Shown one piece after another: positions 33,130-40,285 of a stretch of DNA of 64,000 nucleotides. The position numbers and the translations under genes are program-made. The notes beneath the pieces were generated by a model, which saw only the letters and a program-made list of their open reading frames with translations, did no database searches and had not been told where the DNA came from. Within the stretch, counting starts at the first letter, position 1; each line of letters starts with the position of its first letter. The DNA comes from an uncultured Fibrobacter sp. (lineage in GTDB: Bacteria; Fibrobacterota; Fibrobacteria; Fibrobacterales; Fibrobacteraceae). Location: the NCBI GenBank assembly GCA_947165045.1, contig CAMUYW010000008.1, positions 1 through 64,000 of the forward strand. The letters are read 5' to 3'.

Positions 33130-33358
33130 TACAAGATGGTGATGCCGGAATAAATCCGGCATCACCGCAATGGACGTTGTCACCCCGCACTTGTTGCGGG
33201 GTCGGCATATTTGTCTTGTCATGCCCGACTTGGTCGGACATCTCCAGCGTCATCCCGGCCTTGAGCAGGAATCGCCATTTTGTTTTGCAAAAAAAATGCC
33301 CACAAAATGCGAGCATGAAAATTTATGGATCCTCCTTGCGGAGGATGACTCGGTCTAA
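33130..33358. repeat. Cluster of palindromic repeats between motor operon and argH
   Basis: At least five units lie end to end in the 33125-33383 gap: GGTGATGCCGGAATAAATCCGGCATC, TTGTCACCCCGCACTTGTTGCGGGGTC, TGTCATGCCCGACTTGGTCGGACATC, CGTCATCCCGGCCTTGAGCAGG, and an inverted GGATCCTCCTTGCGGAGGATGAC. Each is a hairpin with GTCAT/GTCAC at one end and GATC/ATC at the other. The cluster sits between convergent genes. Confidence 0.75.
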
Positions 33359-33383
33359 GTTCTGCTAACTAAGTTCTAATAAC

Positions 33384-34787
33384 TTATTTCTTGATCTTCT
33401 TGAGGATCGCAGCCGCCTTCGTGAACTGCTGCTTCACGGACTTCGGACCCGTACCACCTTCGATGTTACGCTTGCTGATGCTGTATTCAAACGTGAGCGT
33501 CTTCTTCATTTTGGCGACGTCCGGGACGCCAGCGGCGGCCCAAGCCTCGTCGGAAAGTTCTGTAAACTGCTTGCCCTCACGTGCGGCATCACCGACGAGG
33601 CTTCCCACGACGTGGTGGGCGTCGCGGAACGGAACGCCAGCTTCGACGAGCAAGTCTGCAAGGTCTGTAGCGAGGAGTGCTGGGAGCATCTTGGCGTGCA
33701 TCGTTTCGAAGTTGAAACGAGCCGTTTCCAAAGCCTCCTTCATCACGCGGAGAATCACCTTCACGTTGTGGACGCTGTCAAAGACCGGTTCCTTGTCTTC
33801 TTGCAAGTCGCGGCTGTAGCTGAGCGGAGCGCCCTTCACGAGCGTGTAGAGTGCGGTGAAGTTTCCGAGCATGCGGCCAGACTTTCCGCGGATGAGTTCC
33901 ATGGAGTCCGGATTCTTCTTCTGCGGCATCATCGAAGAACCGCTGGAGAATGCGTCGTGCAATGTGAGGTAGCCAAATTCGCTAGAGCTCCAGTTCACAA
34001 AGTCTTCGGCATAACGGCTCATCGTGTTTGCGATGATGGCGAGGTCTGCGTTGAATTCGAGCATCATGTCGCGATGGCTTACGGCATCAATGCTGTTCGG
34101 GCTCACGTCATTAAAGCCAAGGGCTTCGGCAACGAGTGCGCGGTGGTACGGGAATGCAGAACCTGCCATAGCGCCACTGCCGAGTGGGAGCTGGCTGTGC
34201 AATTCCAAGAAGTTGTCGAGACGCTTCACGTCGCGGCTCACGGCAAAGAACATGCTCATGAGGTAATGGCTAAAGTAAATCGGCTGTGCCTGCTGCAAGT
34301 GCGTGTAACCCGGCATCATCTTGCCAAAGTACTTCTTCGCAAGGTCCAAGACCGTTTCCATGAGTTCTACTTCGAGTGCGCGGATTTCGGCAGCGCGGTG
34401 ACGCATGTAAAGCTTAAAGTCTGTGCAGACTTGGTCATTGCGGCTACGGCCCGTGTGGATCTTCTTGCCAAGAGCGCCGATGCGTTCGGTGAGCACGCGT
34501 TCTACGGCCATGTGGATGTCTTCGTCGCTATCGCACCAGAGGTTCTTGCCGGCGTGGTAGTCGTCGAGGATGCTCTTGAGGCCATCGCAAATTTTTTTGT
34601 AGTCGGCCTTAGAAAGAACTCCAGATTCAACAAGACCCTTGCCATGTCCGATGCTACCTTCGATATCTTCTTCGATGAGTTCTGCATCAAACTGCAAGCT
34701 GAAACTTAAATCGACCATGCTCTGAGCCATGCCACTAGCAAAGCGGCCCGTCCACATGTTAGTCTGGGTATCTTTCTTCTTAGCCAT
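33384..34787 (-). CDS. argH: Argininosuccinate lyase
   Basis: ArgH splits argininosuccinate into arginine and fumarate. This 467-aa protein begins MWTGRFASGMAQSMVDLSFSLQFDAEL and contains the SDEDIHMAVE region and HTGRSRNDQV. The family signature SGSSMMPQKKNPDSMELIRGKSGR carries the catalytic Ser loop. The ATG at 34787 is preferred over 34832 because GAGGT precedes it and the track extension encodes no ArgH residues. It is the last gene of the minus-strand group, and a terminator-like hairpin lies directly upstream of its ribosome binding site. Confidence 0.96.
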   Translation of the reverse strand: MAKKKDTQTNMWTGRFASGMAQSMVDLSFSLQFDAELIEEDIEGSIGHGKGLVESGVLSKADYKKICDGLKSILDDYHAGKNLWCDSDEDIHMAVERVLTERIGALGKKIHTGRSRNDQVCTDFKLYMRHRAAEIRALEVELMETVLDLAKKYFGKMMPGYTHLQQAQPIYFSHYLMSMFFAVSRDVKRLDNFLELHSQLPLGSGAMAGSAFPYHRALVAEALGFNDVSPNSIDAVSHRDMMLEFNADLAIIANTMSRYAEDFVNWSSSEFGYLTLHDAFSSGSSMMPQKKNPDSMELIRGKSGRMLGNFTALYTLVKGAPLSYSRDLQEDKEPVFDSVHNVKVILRVMKEALETARFNFETMHAKMLPALLATDLADLLVEAGVPFRDAHHVVGSLVGDAAREGKQFTELSDEAWAAAGVPDVAKMKKTLTFEYSISKRNIEGGTGPKSVKQQFTKAAAILKKIKK

Positions 34788-34793
34788 TGTAAA

Positions 34794-34849
34794 CCTCAAA
34801 TAAAAAAGCCGTGAAATCGGCTGAAATTCCACGGCAAAAGATAAAAAAT
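34794..34849 (-). promoter_or_regulatory. Hairpin-plus-RBS cassette upstream of argH
   Basis: On the minus strand, ATCTTTTGCCGTG...CACGGC is followed by TTTTTTATTTGAGG and then the argH ATG. The hairpin (34808-34835) with its T-run looks like an intrinsic terminator, yet the T-run merges into the Shine-Dalgarno, leaving no room for a promoter. A sister copy is at 35279-35334. Confidence 0.55.
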
Positions 34850-34852
34850 TTT

Positions 34853-35272
34853 TTAATCCCAGGGGCTTTTATCCCAAGAACTCGTGTATTTGGGTTTCTG
34901 TTTTTCTCGCGGCATGTCAACGTTTCTTGTCTTTCGAACATTATCAATCATACATGTTCTCAAGTTTGTGAGCCTGTTGCCATTTGCATAACAGAGTGTT
35001 TCCATTTCTTGGTCACGAGTGTATTTGGTGCGTGCGATTTGGTATCCATCGATATAAAATTCAAAGAATCCGTGCTTCATGCCTCGGCTGCATCGTCCGT
35101 ATGCAATAATTTCCTGGTTGTATTCATCTACAAAATGCCATGTTGCACGCTCCATGTGTAAACCAATACAGTTGTAAGGCTGGTTTATGTCCGCTAATGT
35201 TTGGAATTTTTGATAAGAAGAACAAGCGCAAAGCAGGAACGCTATTGTACAGAATGCAAAAAATTTAGTCAA
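34853..35272 (-). CDS. Lipoprotein with C-terminal WD
   Basis: This 139-aa protein has a lipoprotein signal (TKFFAFCTIAFLLCACSS, lipobox LCAC). Its mature domain has short beta-type phrases: WHFVDEYNQEIIAYGRCSRGMKHGFFEFYIDG, similar to MORN-like repeats. It ends in SSWDKSPWD. The start is taken as TTG at 35272, because GAGGT lies five bases upstream and no in-frame ATG exists; the track TTG at 35284 lies inside the Shine-Dalgarno. It belongs to the row of envelope genes ending in argH. Function unknown. Confidence 0.55.
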   Translation of the reverse strand: MTKFFAFCTIAFLLCACSSYQKFQTLADINQPYNCIGLHMERATWHFVDEYNQEIIAYGRCSRGMKHGFFEFYIDGYQIARTKYTRDQEMETLCYANGNRLTNLRTCMIDNVRKTRNVDMPREKQKPKYTSSWDKSPWD

Positions 35273-35278
35273 CTCATA

Positions 35279-35334
35279 CCTCAAATAAAAAGGCCGAGAA
35301 ATTCAAAAGAACTTCTCGGCAAAAGATAAAAAAT
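35279..35334 (-). promoter_or_regulatory. Hairpin-plus-RBS cassette upstream of the WD lipoprotein
   Basis: Paralogous to 34794-34849. The minus strand reads ATCTTTTGCCGAGAAG...CTTCTCGGCC-like arms, then TTTTTATTTGAGGT. It begins seven bases after the stop of the preceding gene, so read-through from upstream is needed to express the lipoprotein. Confidence 0.55.
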
Positions 35335-35341
35335 AATTGTA

Positions 35342-35911
35342 CTAGTCCCAAACGCTCTTTTTGGCTGGAGCTGCTTCATCATAAGATTCCGCATCTTCGC
35401 CACGAACTGCTTTGGGTTCTTCATATTCGCTAGGCTGCATAACCGATTCTTGTTGTTTTACAGTTTTCTTAACTTTGTAAGATGAACTGTAAGGACGGTC
35501 CCAAACGCTGCCACCTTGCTCGTTATTGTTGCTATAGCTAGGCCTTGTCACGTACGTATCAATTGGGATTTCGATATCGTCAGGGTAGGCTTTGTACAAG
35601 AACAATGACATTCCGTAGGTCAACGGTATCCACAAAATGGATGCGGCCGAAATGCTACGATGTACTTCAACAGCACCGACTCTTTGACCATCAAGGTAGG
35701 CTTCTAACATGCCGCCAGCTCTAGTGCCTCGTGTCTGGAACGAACAGTCTTCATCGCTACCCATTCTGCAGACCGGTTGACCATTGAGGTAAATGTCGTA
35801 TGGCCTGGAGGCATATTGACTGGCGGTAACGCTTGTACGCCCGGCAAAGCAACCGGTCAGGCTAAGCGATACGGTTGCAAGCAACAGGGTTGATATTACC
35901 TTGGTATTCAT
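35342..35911 (-). CDS. Lipoprotein, PEGA-like, with C-terminal WD
   Basis: The 189-aa protein has a lipoprotein signal (MNTKVISTLLLATVSLSLTGC). Its mature part (about 35-110) reads YDIYLNGQPVCRMGSDEDCSFQTRGTRAGGMLEAYLDGQRVGAVEVHR, a pattern like the PEGA-type beta-sandwich often found on surface lipoproteins. A hydrophobic patch (ISAASILWIPLTYGMSLFLY) follows, then a low-complexity acidic tail ending KKSVWD. The tail also contains an internal SVWD. It starts two bases after the stop of the upstream barrel gene. Confidence 0.6.
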   Translation of the reverse strand: MNTKVISTLLLATVSLSLTGCFAGRTSVTASQYASRPYDIYLNGQPVCRMGSDEDCSFQTRGTRAGGMLEAYLDGQRVGAVEVHRSISAASILWIPLTYGMSLFLYKAYPDDIEIPIDTYVTRPSYSNNNEQGGSVWDRPYSSSYKVKKTVKQQESVMQPSEYEEPKAVRGEDAESYDEAAPAKKSVWD

Positions 35912-35913
35912 TA

Positions 35914-36945
35914 TTAGAATCCTATGGCAAGACCTGCACCAAACTTAAAGCCGTTCATGTGGTGCTTTTTCGGAGAAGGATCCTGTTTTACCTTATTGCC
36001 TTCGGTGTCCTGAACATCCTTGTAGAAGGCTGTTTCGAAGAAGTCAACAAAGTAGGTTGCCTGAACGAGGAACATTACGCGGCTTGCGCGGTTGAACAAA
36101 ACACCGCCACCAACTTGCATGGAAAGACCGCTGGATTCATTTTCTTCTTCGTCAGAATATCCATAGCTGGAATAATGGGTATAGTAGGTGTAACGCCAGC
36201 TATAGGAGAGACCGCCACCCACGAATGGAGAAATATTCGATGTCGTGAACGGGTAGAAACCAGAAAGCGATACATCAATAAGCATTGGATTGCCATTGGA
36301 ATTTCCCGGATTGCTTACGGACCAGTCTAGGCCGAAAAGGAAGTCCTTGGCATCATACAAAACGAAGAGTCCAAGACCTGCATCCATTTTTGCTTCAGAC
36401 GGATTGAGCGGAAGTTCGCCCAAAATCTTGCCACCCCAGTAAGAGGTTACGCCTTTTTTCTTAGGATTCTTGGTTTCTTGTTCGGTGACAGTGTAGATGT
36501 CATCGTCATTGGTTGCTTTTTTCTTAGTGCCAATGTTTTTTGCAACACGCTGGATGATTGGATCGAAATCGTCGGGATTCTTTGCCTTGAGACGGTCGCT
36601 CCAAACCGGAGCTTCGTTATTGACGTCGTAGAGTTTAAAGGCTGTGATGACGTTTTCGCCAAGGCGCGTAAATTCAGCCATGATGAACTTGGTGCAGTTC
36701 TTTTGCATTGCAATCTTGTTTGCTGATTCGCGGTCACCAACTTTTATGGAATCATCTTCGGCATAGTTAACCAAAACATAGCGTCCGTTATCGTCAATAT
36801 AGGCGTTCATGAGTTTTTCGGCTGCGATGCCAAAATCATCATTTAAGCCGACCATACTGAATGGAGCCAAGTAAACACGTTCGGCTGCATAAATAGAAGC
36901 AGCAAGAGCAAGTGTTGTGGCGAAAAATTTTTTGATGCAGTTCAT
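35914..36945 (-). CDS. Exported protein with outer-membrane beta-barrel C-terminus
   Basis: The 343-aa protein has a signal peptide (MNCIKKFFATTLALAASIYAAE). A periplasmic domain follows (about 22-135: VYLAPFSMVGLNDDFGIAAEKLMNAYIDDNGRYVLV), similar to the CsgG/FlgO-like fold that senses or secretes. After a Lys/Asp linker the C-terminal half has beta strands (MDAGLGLFVLYDAK, ISPFVGGGLSYSWRYTYYTHY, GFKFGAGLAIGF) and ends in Phe. I do not know the family. It is the first gene of the minus-strand row leading to argH; AGGAG lies before the ATG. Confidence 0.6.
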   Translation of the reverse strand: MNCIKKFFATTLALAASIYAAERVYLAPFSMVGLNDDFGIAAEKLMNAYIDDNGRYVLVNYAEDDSIKVGDRESANKIAMQKNCTKFIMAEFTRLGENVITAFKLYDVNNEAPVWSDRLKAKNPDDFDPIIQRVAKNIGTKKKATNDDDIYTVTEQETKNPKKKGVTSYWGGKILGELPLNPSEAKMDAGLGLFVLYDAKDFLFGLDWSVSNPGNSNGNPMLIDVSLSGFYPFTTSNISPFVGGGLSYSWRYTYYTHYSSYGYSDEEENESSGLSMQVGGGVLFNRASRVMFLVQATYFVDFFETAFYKDVQDTEGNKVKQDPSPKKHHMNGFKFGAGLAIGF

Positions 36946-37078
36946 ATAAGAATCTCCTTTAAGTAAGAATTTAGCAATTAAAGGGTAAAAAGAAAAGTGT
37001 TTTTTTTCCCAAATGGATGATTTGGCGATGAATGGATAGAATTTTAGGCTAAAATGCGCGATAGGGTGATGAAAATGC
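36946..37078. other. Gap between barrel-protein gene and acyltransferase
   Basis: The 133 bases are AT-rich, with a run TTTTTTTTCCC near 37000 that could contribute promoter sequence for the minus-strand barrel gene. No gene or repeat was seen. Confidence 0.4.
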
Positions 37079-37849
37079 TTAATTTGGCAGTTCTTTTTCG
37101 AGAATTTCTTTCATCTTGTGGGTCAATTTAGTTGCACTCTTGGTCATCGGCATATCGATGTATTCATTTATAGAAATAGGAGCAAGGACCTTCAGGTTGT
37201 ACAAATATTTTTCTGTTGGATGAAATTGCAATAATTTATCGTGTTTGCGGAGGCCAATTTTGTCGTTTCCGCCAAAGAAAATAGGAATGACATCGTTTTT
37301 GGAATAAAGCGCAAATCGAGCGGCCCCTTTTTTGAAATCCCACGGTTCGCCGGGTTTTGTACGCGTGCCTTCTGGGAATATGATGAGGTTGTTGCCTTCG
37401 TCCATCGATTTTTTTGCTTGTTTCAATTGATCTTCGAACGGAATGTTATTGGGAATATAGAGATTCTTTATAATAAGCGAAATAAATTTATTTTGGATGA
37501 GTTCGCCTTTTACAATGCAATCGGCGTTTGGAACGAGCGAAAATAGAATCACCACGTCGAAAAGCGAAGGATGATTTGCAATGACAACTTTGGATCGGAT
37601 TTTTTTGAGCGATTCTTTGTTCTCTACGGTGAGACGGACTGCTCCGAAAATGCTTGTGATTTTGACGAAAAATTTAAAGTATTGGTGGTTGAATTTTCGC
37701 ACCATTTTCTTGAATCTTGTTTCTGAAAATCCTGACAGAATGTGCATAATCGGAAATAGCAAAATGGCCAAAATTAAGCTACAAATGCCGAAAAACGCAA
37801 AACAAAAGAGTTTTACGAAAACGCGACGGATGTAGCGGATTTTTGCCAT
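37079..37849 (-). CDS. 1-acylglycerol-3-phosphate acyltransferase (PlsC-like), aryl-polyene cluster
   Basis: This 256-aa PlsC-family enzyme has one N-terminal TM helix (about 12-33), the catalytic NHPSLFDVV (H-x4-D) and the substrate motif FPEGTRTKPGEPWDFKKGAARFA. Its place at the end of the divergent left arm of the aryl-polyene cluster suggests that it attaches the polyenoic chain or a fatty acid to a glycerol- or sugar-phosphate lipid anchor. A general phospholipid role is the alternative. It follows the chain-length-factor gene by five bases. Confidence 0.85.
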   Translation of the reverse strand: MAKIRYIRRVFVKLFCFAFFGICSLILAILLFPIMHILSGFSETRFKKMVRKFNHQYFKFFVKITSIFGAVRLTVENKESLKKIRSKVVIANHPSLFDVVILFSLVPNADCIVKGELIQNKFISLIIKNLYIPNNIPFEDQLKQAKKSMDEGNNLIIFPEGTRTKPGEPWDFKKGAARFALYSKNDVIPIFFGGNDKIGLRKHDKLLQFHPTEKYLYNLKVLAPISINEYIDMPMTKSATKLTHKMKEILEKELPN

Positions 37850-37854
37850 GTGCG

Positions 37855-38532
37855 TTACGCCCGTTGCATGTTGATGGCGCAGAGAAAAGCTATTGCTTGT
37901 TCTGCGGCCGTGTCAAAGTTGTTGTGCAACATTTTAAGGTACGAAAGTTGGCTTAAAATGTCGATGTTTTTCAGTGCCAGGTCTGCTTTCGATTCGTCGG
38001 TCGTGAGGCGGAGCGCTAAGGCGCAGACGGCGTTCGGGCAAGGGACTCCTGCAACAGGCGCATAAACTTCTGGAATAAGTTCGTCTGCAAAAATGAATGT
38101 GCGCGTGTCTGCATTTTCGACTTCGAGTGCGGCAAGGCAATCCGTGAGGCCTGTGGTGAACGCATCTTTCCCGGAGAAAACGGCGGAGTACCCGGCGGTG
38201 TTGGCTTCGAGAATCGATGCGTTTGCAATGGAGGCGTTAAATACCGAAAGGCTGAAATGCGCGGGTGAGACCATTCCCGTATCAATAAGTGTCTGCGAAA
38301 TTTTAAGCTGCTGGTTGATTTCGCCAAATTGCGATGCAAATGTCACTTTGCATGGTTCAAGTTTGTTGCCGCGAGAATCGCGCGAAACTTGATCGCTCAC
38401 GAGCACGACCATGCGCGAAATGGAGCTTAAACGGCGGCGCGTAAGCATCGGGACGAACGACACATCCGGTTTGGGTTGCGCTTCGGTCGGGATAAAGCTT
38501 GCCATTCTTTCGATAAAAACTTTACGGGCCAT
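37855..38532 (-). CDS. Ketosynthase-like chain-length factor (N-terminal beta-ketoacyl synthase domain only)
   Basis: The 225-aa protein resembles the PF13723 beta-ketoacyl synthase N-terminal domain found in aryl-polyene clusters as a chain-length factor. It reads SFVPMLTRRRLSSISRMVVLVSDQV, TFASQFGEINQQLKISQTL and SPAHFSLSVFNASIANASI, where a normal ketosynthase would have its active-site Cys. It is half the size of a thiolase-fold ketosynthase and lacks the Cys and His residues, so it should pair with an active partner such as the 49476 or 51976 product. It lies between the methyltransferase and the acyltransferase in one operon. Confidence 0.78.
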   Translation of the reverse strand: MARKVFIERMASFIPTEAQPKPDVSFVPMLTRRRLSSISRMVVLVSDQVSRDSRGNKLEPCKVTFASQFGEINQQLKISQTLIDTGMVSPAHFSLSVFNASIANASILEANTAGYSAVFSGKDAFTTGLTDCLAALEVENADTRTFIFADELIPEVYAPVAGVPCPNAVCALALRLTTDESKADLALKNIDILSQLSYLKMLHNNFDTAAEQAIAFLCAINMQRA

Positions 38533-38533
38533 G

Positions 38534-39637
38534 TTATTTTTTGCGGAAACGGAGGAGGGAATAGGCGTTCGGGCCCACGTTGTGGTGCGCTTCTTTCAAT
38601 TCGAATCCGGCAATTTCGATGGCGCGTTTGAGCTCGGCGTAGCGGTACATTTTGCTGTTGCCGTTCGCGATGCAAGTGAAGTAAAGCGATGTGGCTTGCA
38701 AAGAGTAGGCCGCGGCTTCAAAACGTTGTTTGTCCCAAAGCGGTTCGAGCACGTAAACGTCTGTTTCTGGCGTGACTGCGCTGTGGATTTTCGTCAAGAT
38801 TTTTGTGACTTGTTCGAGCGAAAAGCAATCCAAGAATTGGCTCATCCAAACTGCATCAGCGCCTTTCGGAAATTCGGTTGTATCGTCGAGAACGTTGCAG
38901 GCGACAGTGTCGATGCGGTCGGAAAATCCTGCGGCTGCGGCATTCTTTTCGGCAACCGCGGTTTGCCCCGGCAAGTCGATGATGGAAACTTTAACGTCTG
39001 CGTTGTATTTGCAGCAGGCGATTGCCCATTTTGCGGTGTTTCCGCCGATGTCAAAAAGGCGGGGCGATTTGCGTTCAGCGAGTGTTTCGAAGACAATCGG
39101 GAGTGCTTCGGGGAATGCTAAGTCGGAGTAAAAATGATCAAAGCCGAACCAGCTCTTCTTTTGCTGTTCGGTCAGTTGCGAAAGGCCTTCGTAAACTGTT
39201 TTCCAGGGGCCCAAGTGGGGGAGGCCGGCGGGTTTTCCGCTGCGGATGGACTGCTCAAGATTCTCGGCTCCGCGATAGCAGATGTCTTCGGAAAAGTCCA
39301 TGTTCACTTGAGTCATTTCGTCTTTCATGAGAAAAAATCCGATTTTCCCGAGCGTGAGGCGCAAGTCATCTTCGCCAGAATCTTTGTGGATTTTGATGGC
39401 TCCCATGCCAAGTCCCATCTCCACAAGTACGCCAATACCGTAAAGCGAAATGCCCAGTTTTTGGGAAAGTTCCGAAATCGTGATTCCCTTTTTGCGGGCG
39501 TTGCTGATTTCGTCTAGGATGCCCATGTTTCTGAGGGCGCGTGCGGCTTGGAAACTGAGTGGCGCAAATGCGATTTTTTGGGCTTCGAACTTGGCGTTTA
39601 CGGCATCGATGGAATCGTTTTTATAAAAATCGAACAT
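38534..39637 (-). CDS. SAM-dependent methyltransferase, aryl-polyene cluster
   Basis: The 367-aa protein has an N-terminal winged-helix dimerisation region (about 20-110, ISELSQKLGISLYGIGVLVEMGLGMG), typical of small-molecule O-methyltransferases. A Rossmann domain follows with PRLFDIGGNTAKWAIACCKYN (SAM-binding glycine motif), VSIIDLPGQ and ADAVWMSQFLDCFS. It may methylate the aryl head group of the polyene, either C- or O-linked. It is the first gene of the left-facing arm, sharing a 111-bp intergenic region with the ACP operon. Confidence 0.75.
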   Translation of the reverse strand: MFDFYKNDSIDAVNAKFEAQKIAFAPLSFQAARALRNMGILDEISNARKKGITISELSQKLGISLYGIGVLVEMGLGMGAIKIHKDSGEDDLRLTLGKIGFFLMKDEMTQVNMDFSEDICYRGAENLEQSIRSGKPAGLPHLGPWKTVYEGLSQLTEQQKKSWFGFDHFYSDLAFPEALPIVFETLAERKSPRLFDIGGNTAKWAIACCKYNADVKVSIIDLPGQTAVAEKNAAAAGFSDRIDTVACNVLDDTTEFPKGADAVWMSQFLDCFSLEQVTKILTKIHSAVTPETDVYVLEPLWDKQRFEAAAYSLQATSLYFTCIANGNSKMYRYAELKRAIEIAGFELKEAHHNVGPNAYSLLRFRKK

Positions 39638-39748
39638 GTTATCTCTGTAGCGAATTCATGATAGAAAATTACAACATTAATATAAAATTATTTTTCTATA
39701 TTGCCTATCCAAGAAAGAACAAACCTTGATTGAGGTCGCTAGAAATAT
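39638..39748. promoter_or_regulatory. Divergent promoter region of the aryl-polyene cluster
   Basis: The 111 bases between the methyltransferase and first ACP starts are AT-rich. On the plus strand TTTTTCTATATTGCC (39690-39704) fits the TAnnTTnn box used elsewhere, followed by a 45-nt leader. No repeat is present. It probably drives both arms. Confidence 0.45.
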
Positions 39749-40024
39749 ATGTCCGATTTGAATACCCGTATTAAGGAAGTCATTATTGAATCCCTTGAAC
39801 TGGAAGATATTACCCCAGCCGATATAGTCGATTCTGCTCCGATTTTTGGGAAGAATGCTGCTGGTGAAGGGCTTGGTCTTGATTCGATTGACGCTTTGGA
39901 ATTGGGCATTGCCATTAAGGAAAATTTTGGTGTGACGTTCTCGACCGTGAAGGAAGAAACCAAGAAGCATTTTGCATCGGTGAACGCACTTGCAGACTAC
40001 ATTTCTGCAAATTCTAAGGGCTAA
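39749..40024 (+). CDS. Acyl carrier protein 1, aryl-polyene cluster
   Basis: This 91-aa ACP has the phosphopantetheine Ser in GLGLDSIDALELGIAI. Helix 1 is MSDLNTRIKEVIIESLELEDITPADI. It would carry the growing polyene or the aryl starter as a thioester. It is the first gene of the right-facing arm; the second ACP follows after three bases, the tandem arrangement usual in these clusters. Confidence 0.92.
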   Translation: MSDLNTRIKEVIIESLELEDITPADIVDSAPIFGKNAAGEGLGLDSIDALELGIAIKENFGVTFSTVKEETKKHFASVNALADYISANSKG

Positions 40025-40027
40025 TCC

Positions 40028-40285
40028 ATGGACAAAAATGTCATTTTCGAAAAGATAAAGGCGGCCCTTATCGAAGATTTCGACTTGGAAGAAGAACGCA
40101 TTCTCCCGGAAGCCAAGCTCTACGAAGATTTGGAACTGGACAGCATCGACGCTGTGGATTTGATTGTCAAGTTGAAGTCGTTTTTGCCGAGAAACATTGA
40201 CCCGGAGGCGTTCAAAAAAATGCGCACTCTACAGAACGTGGTCGATGGCGTATACAATCTTGTTCGAAATTCGGAATCCAAGTAA
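40028..40285 (+). CDS. Acyl carrier protein 2, aryl-polyene cluster
   Basis: An 85-aa ACP with EDLELDSIDAVDLIVKLK around the modified Ser, and KVIFEKIKAALIEDFDLEEERI at the start. It is more acidic and distinct from ACP 1, so the two probably have different partners (starter versus extender). Its stop overlaps the start of the ligase fusion by one base (TAATG). Confidence 0.92.
   Translation: MDKNVIFEKIKAALIEDFDLEEERILPEAKLYEDLELDSIDAVDLIVKLKSFLPRNIDPEAFKKMRTLQNVVDGVYNLVRNSESK

Noticed and set aside
33130-33358. CRISPR-like array
   Set aside because: Repeat units are palindromic, differ in sequence, and are not separated by unique spacers of constant length.
33612-34709. Plus-strand ORF of 365 aa
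   Set aside because: Antisense of argH.
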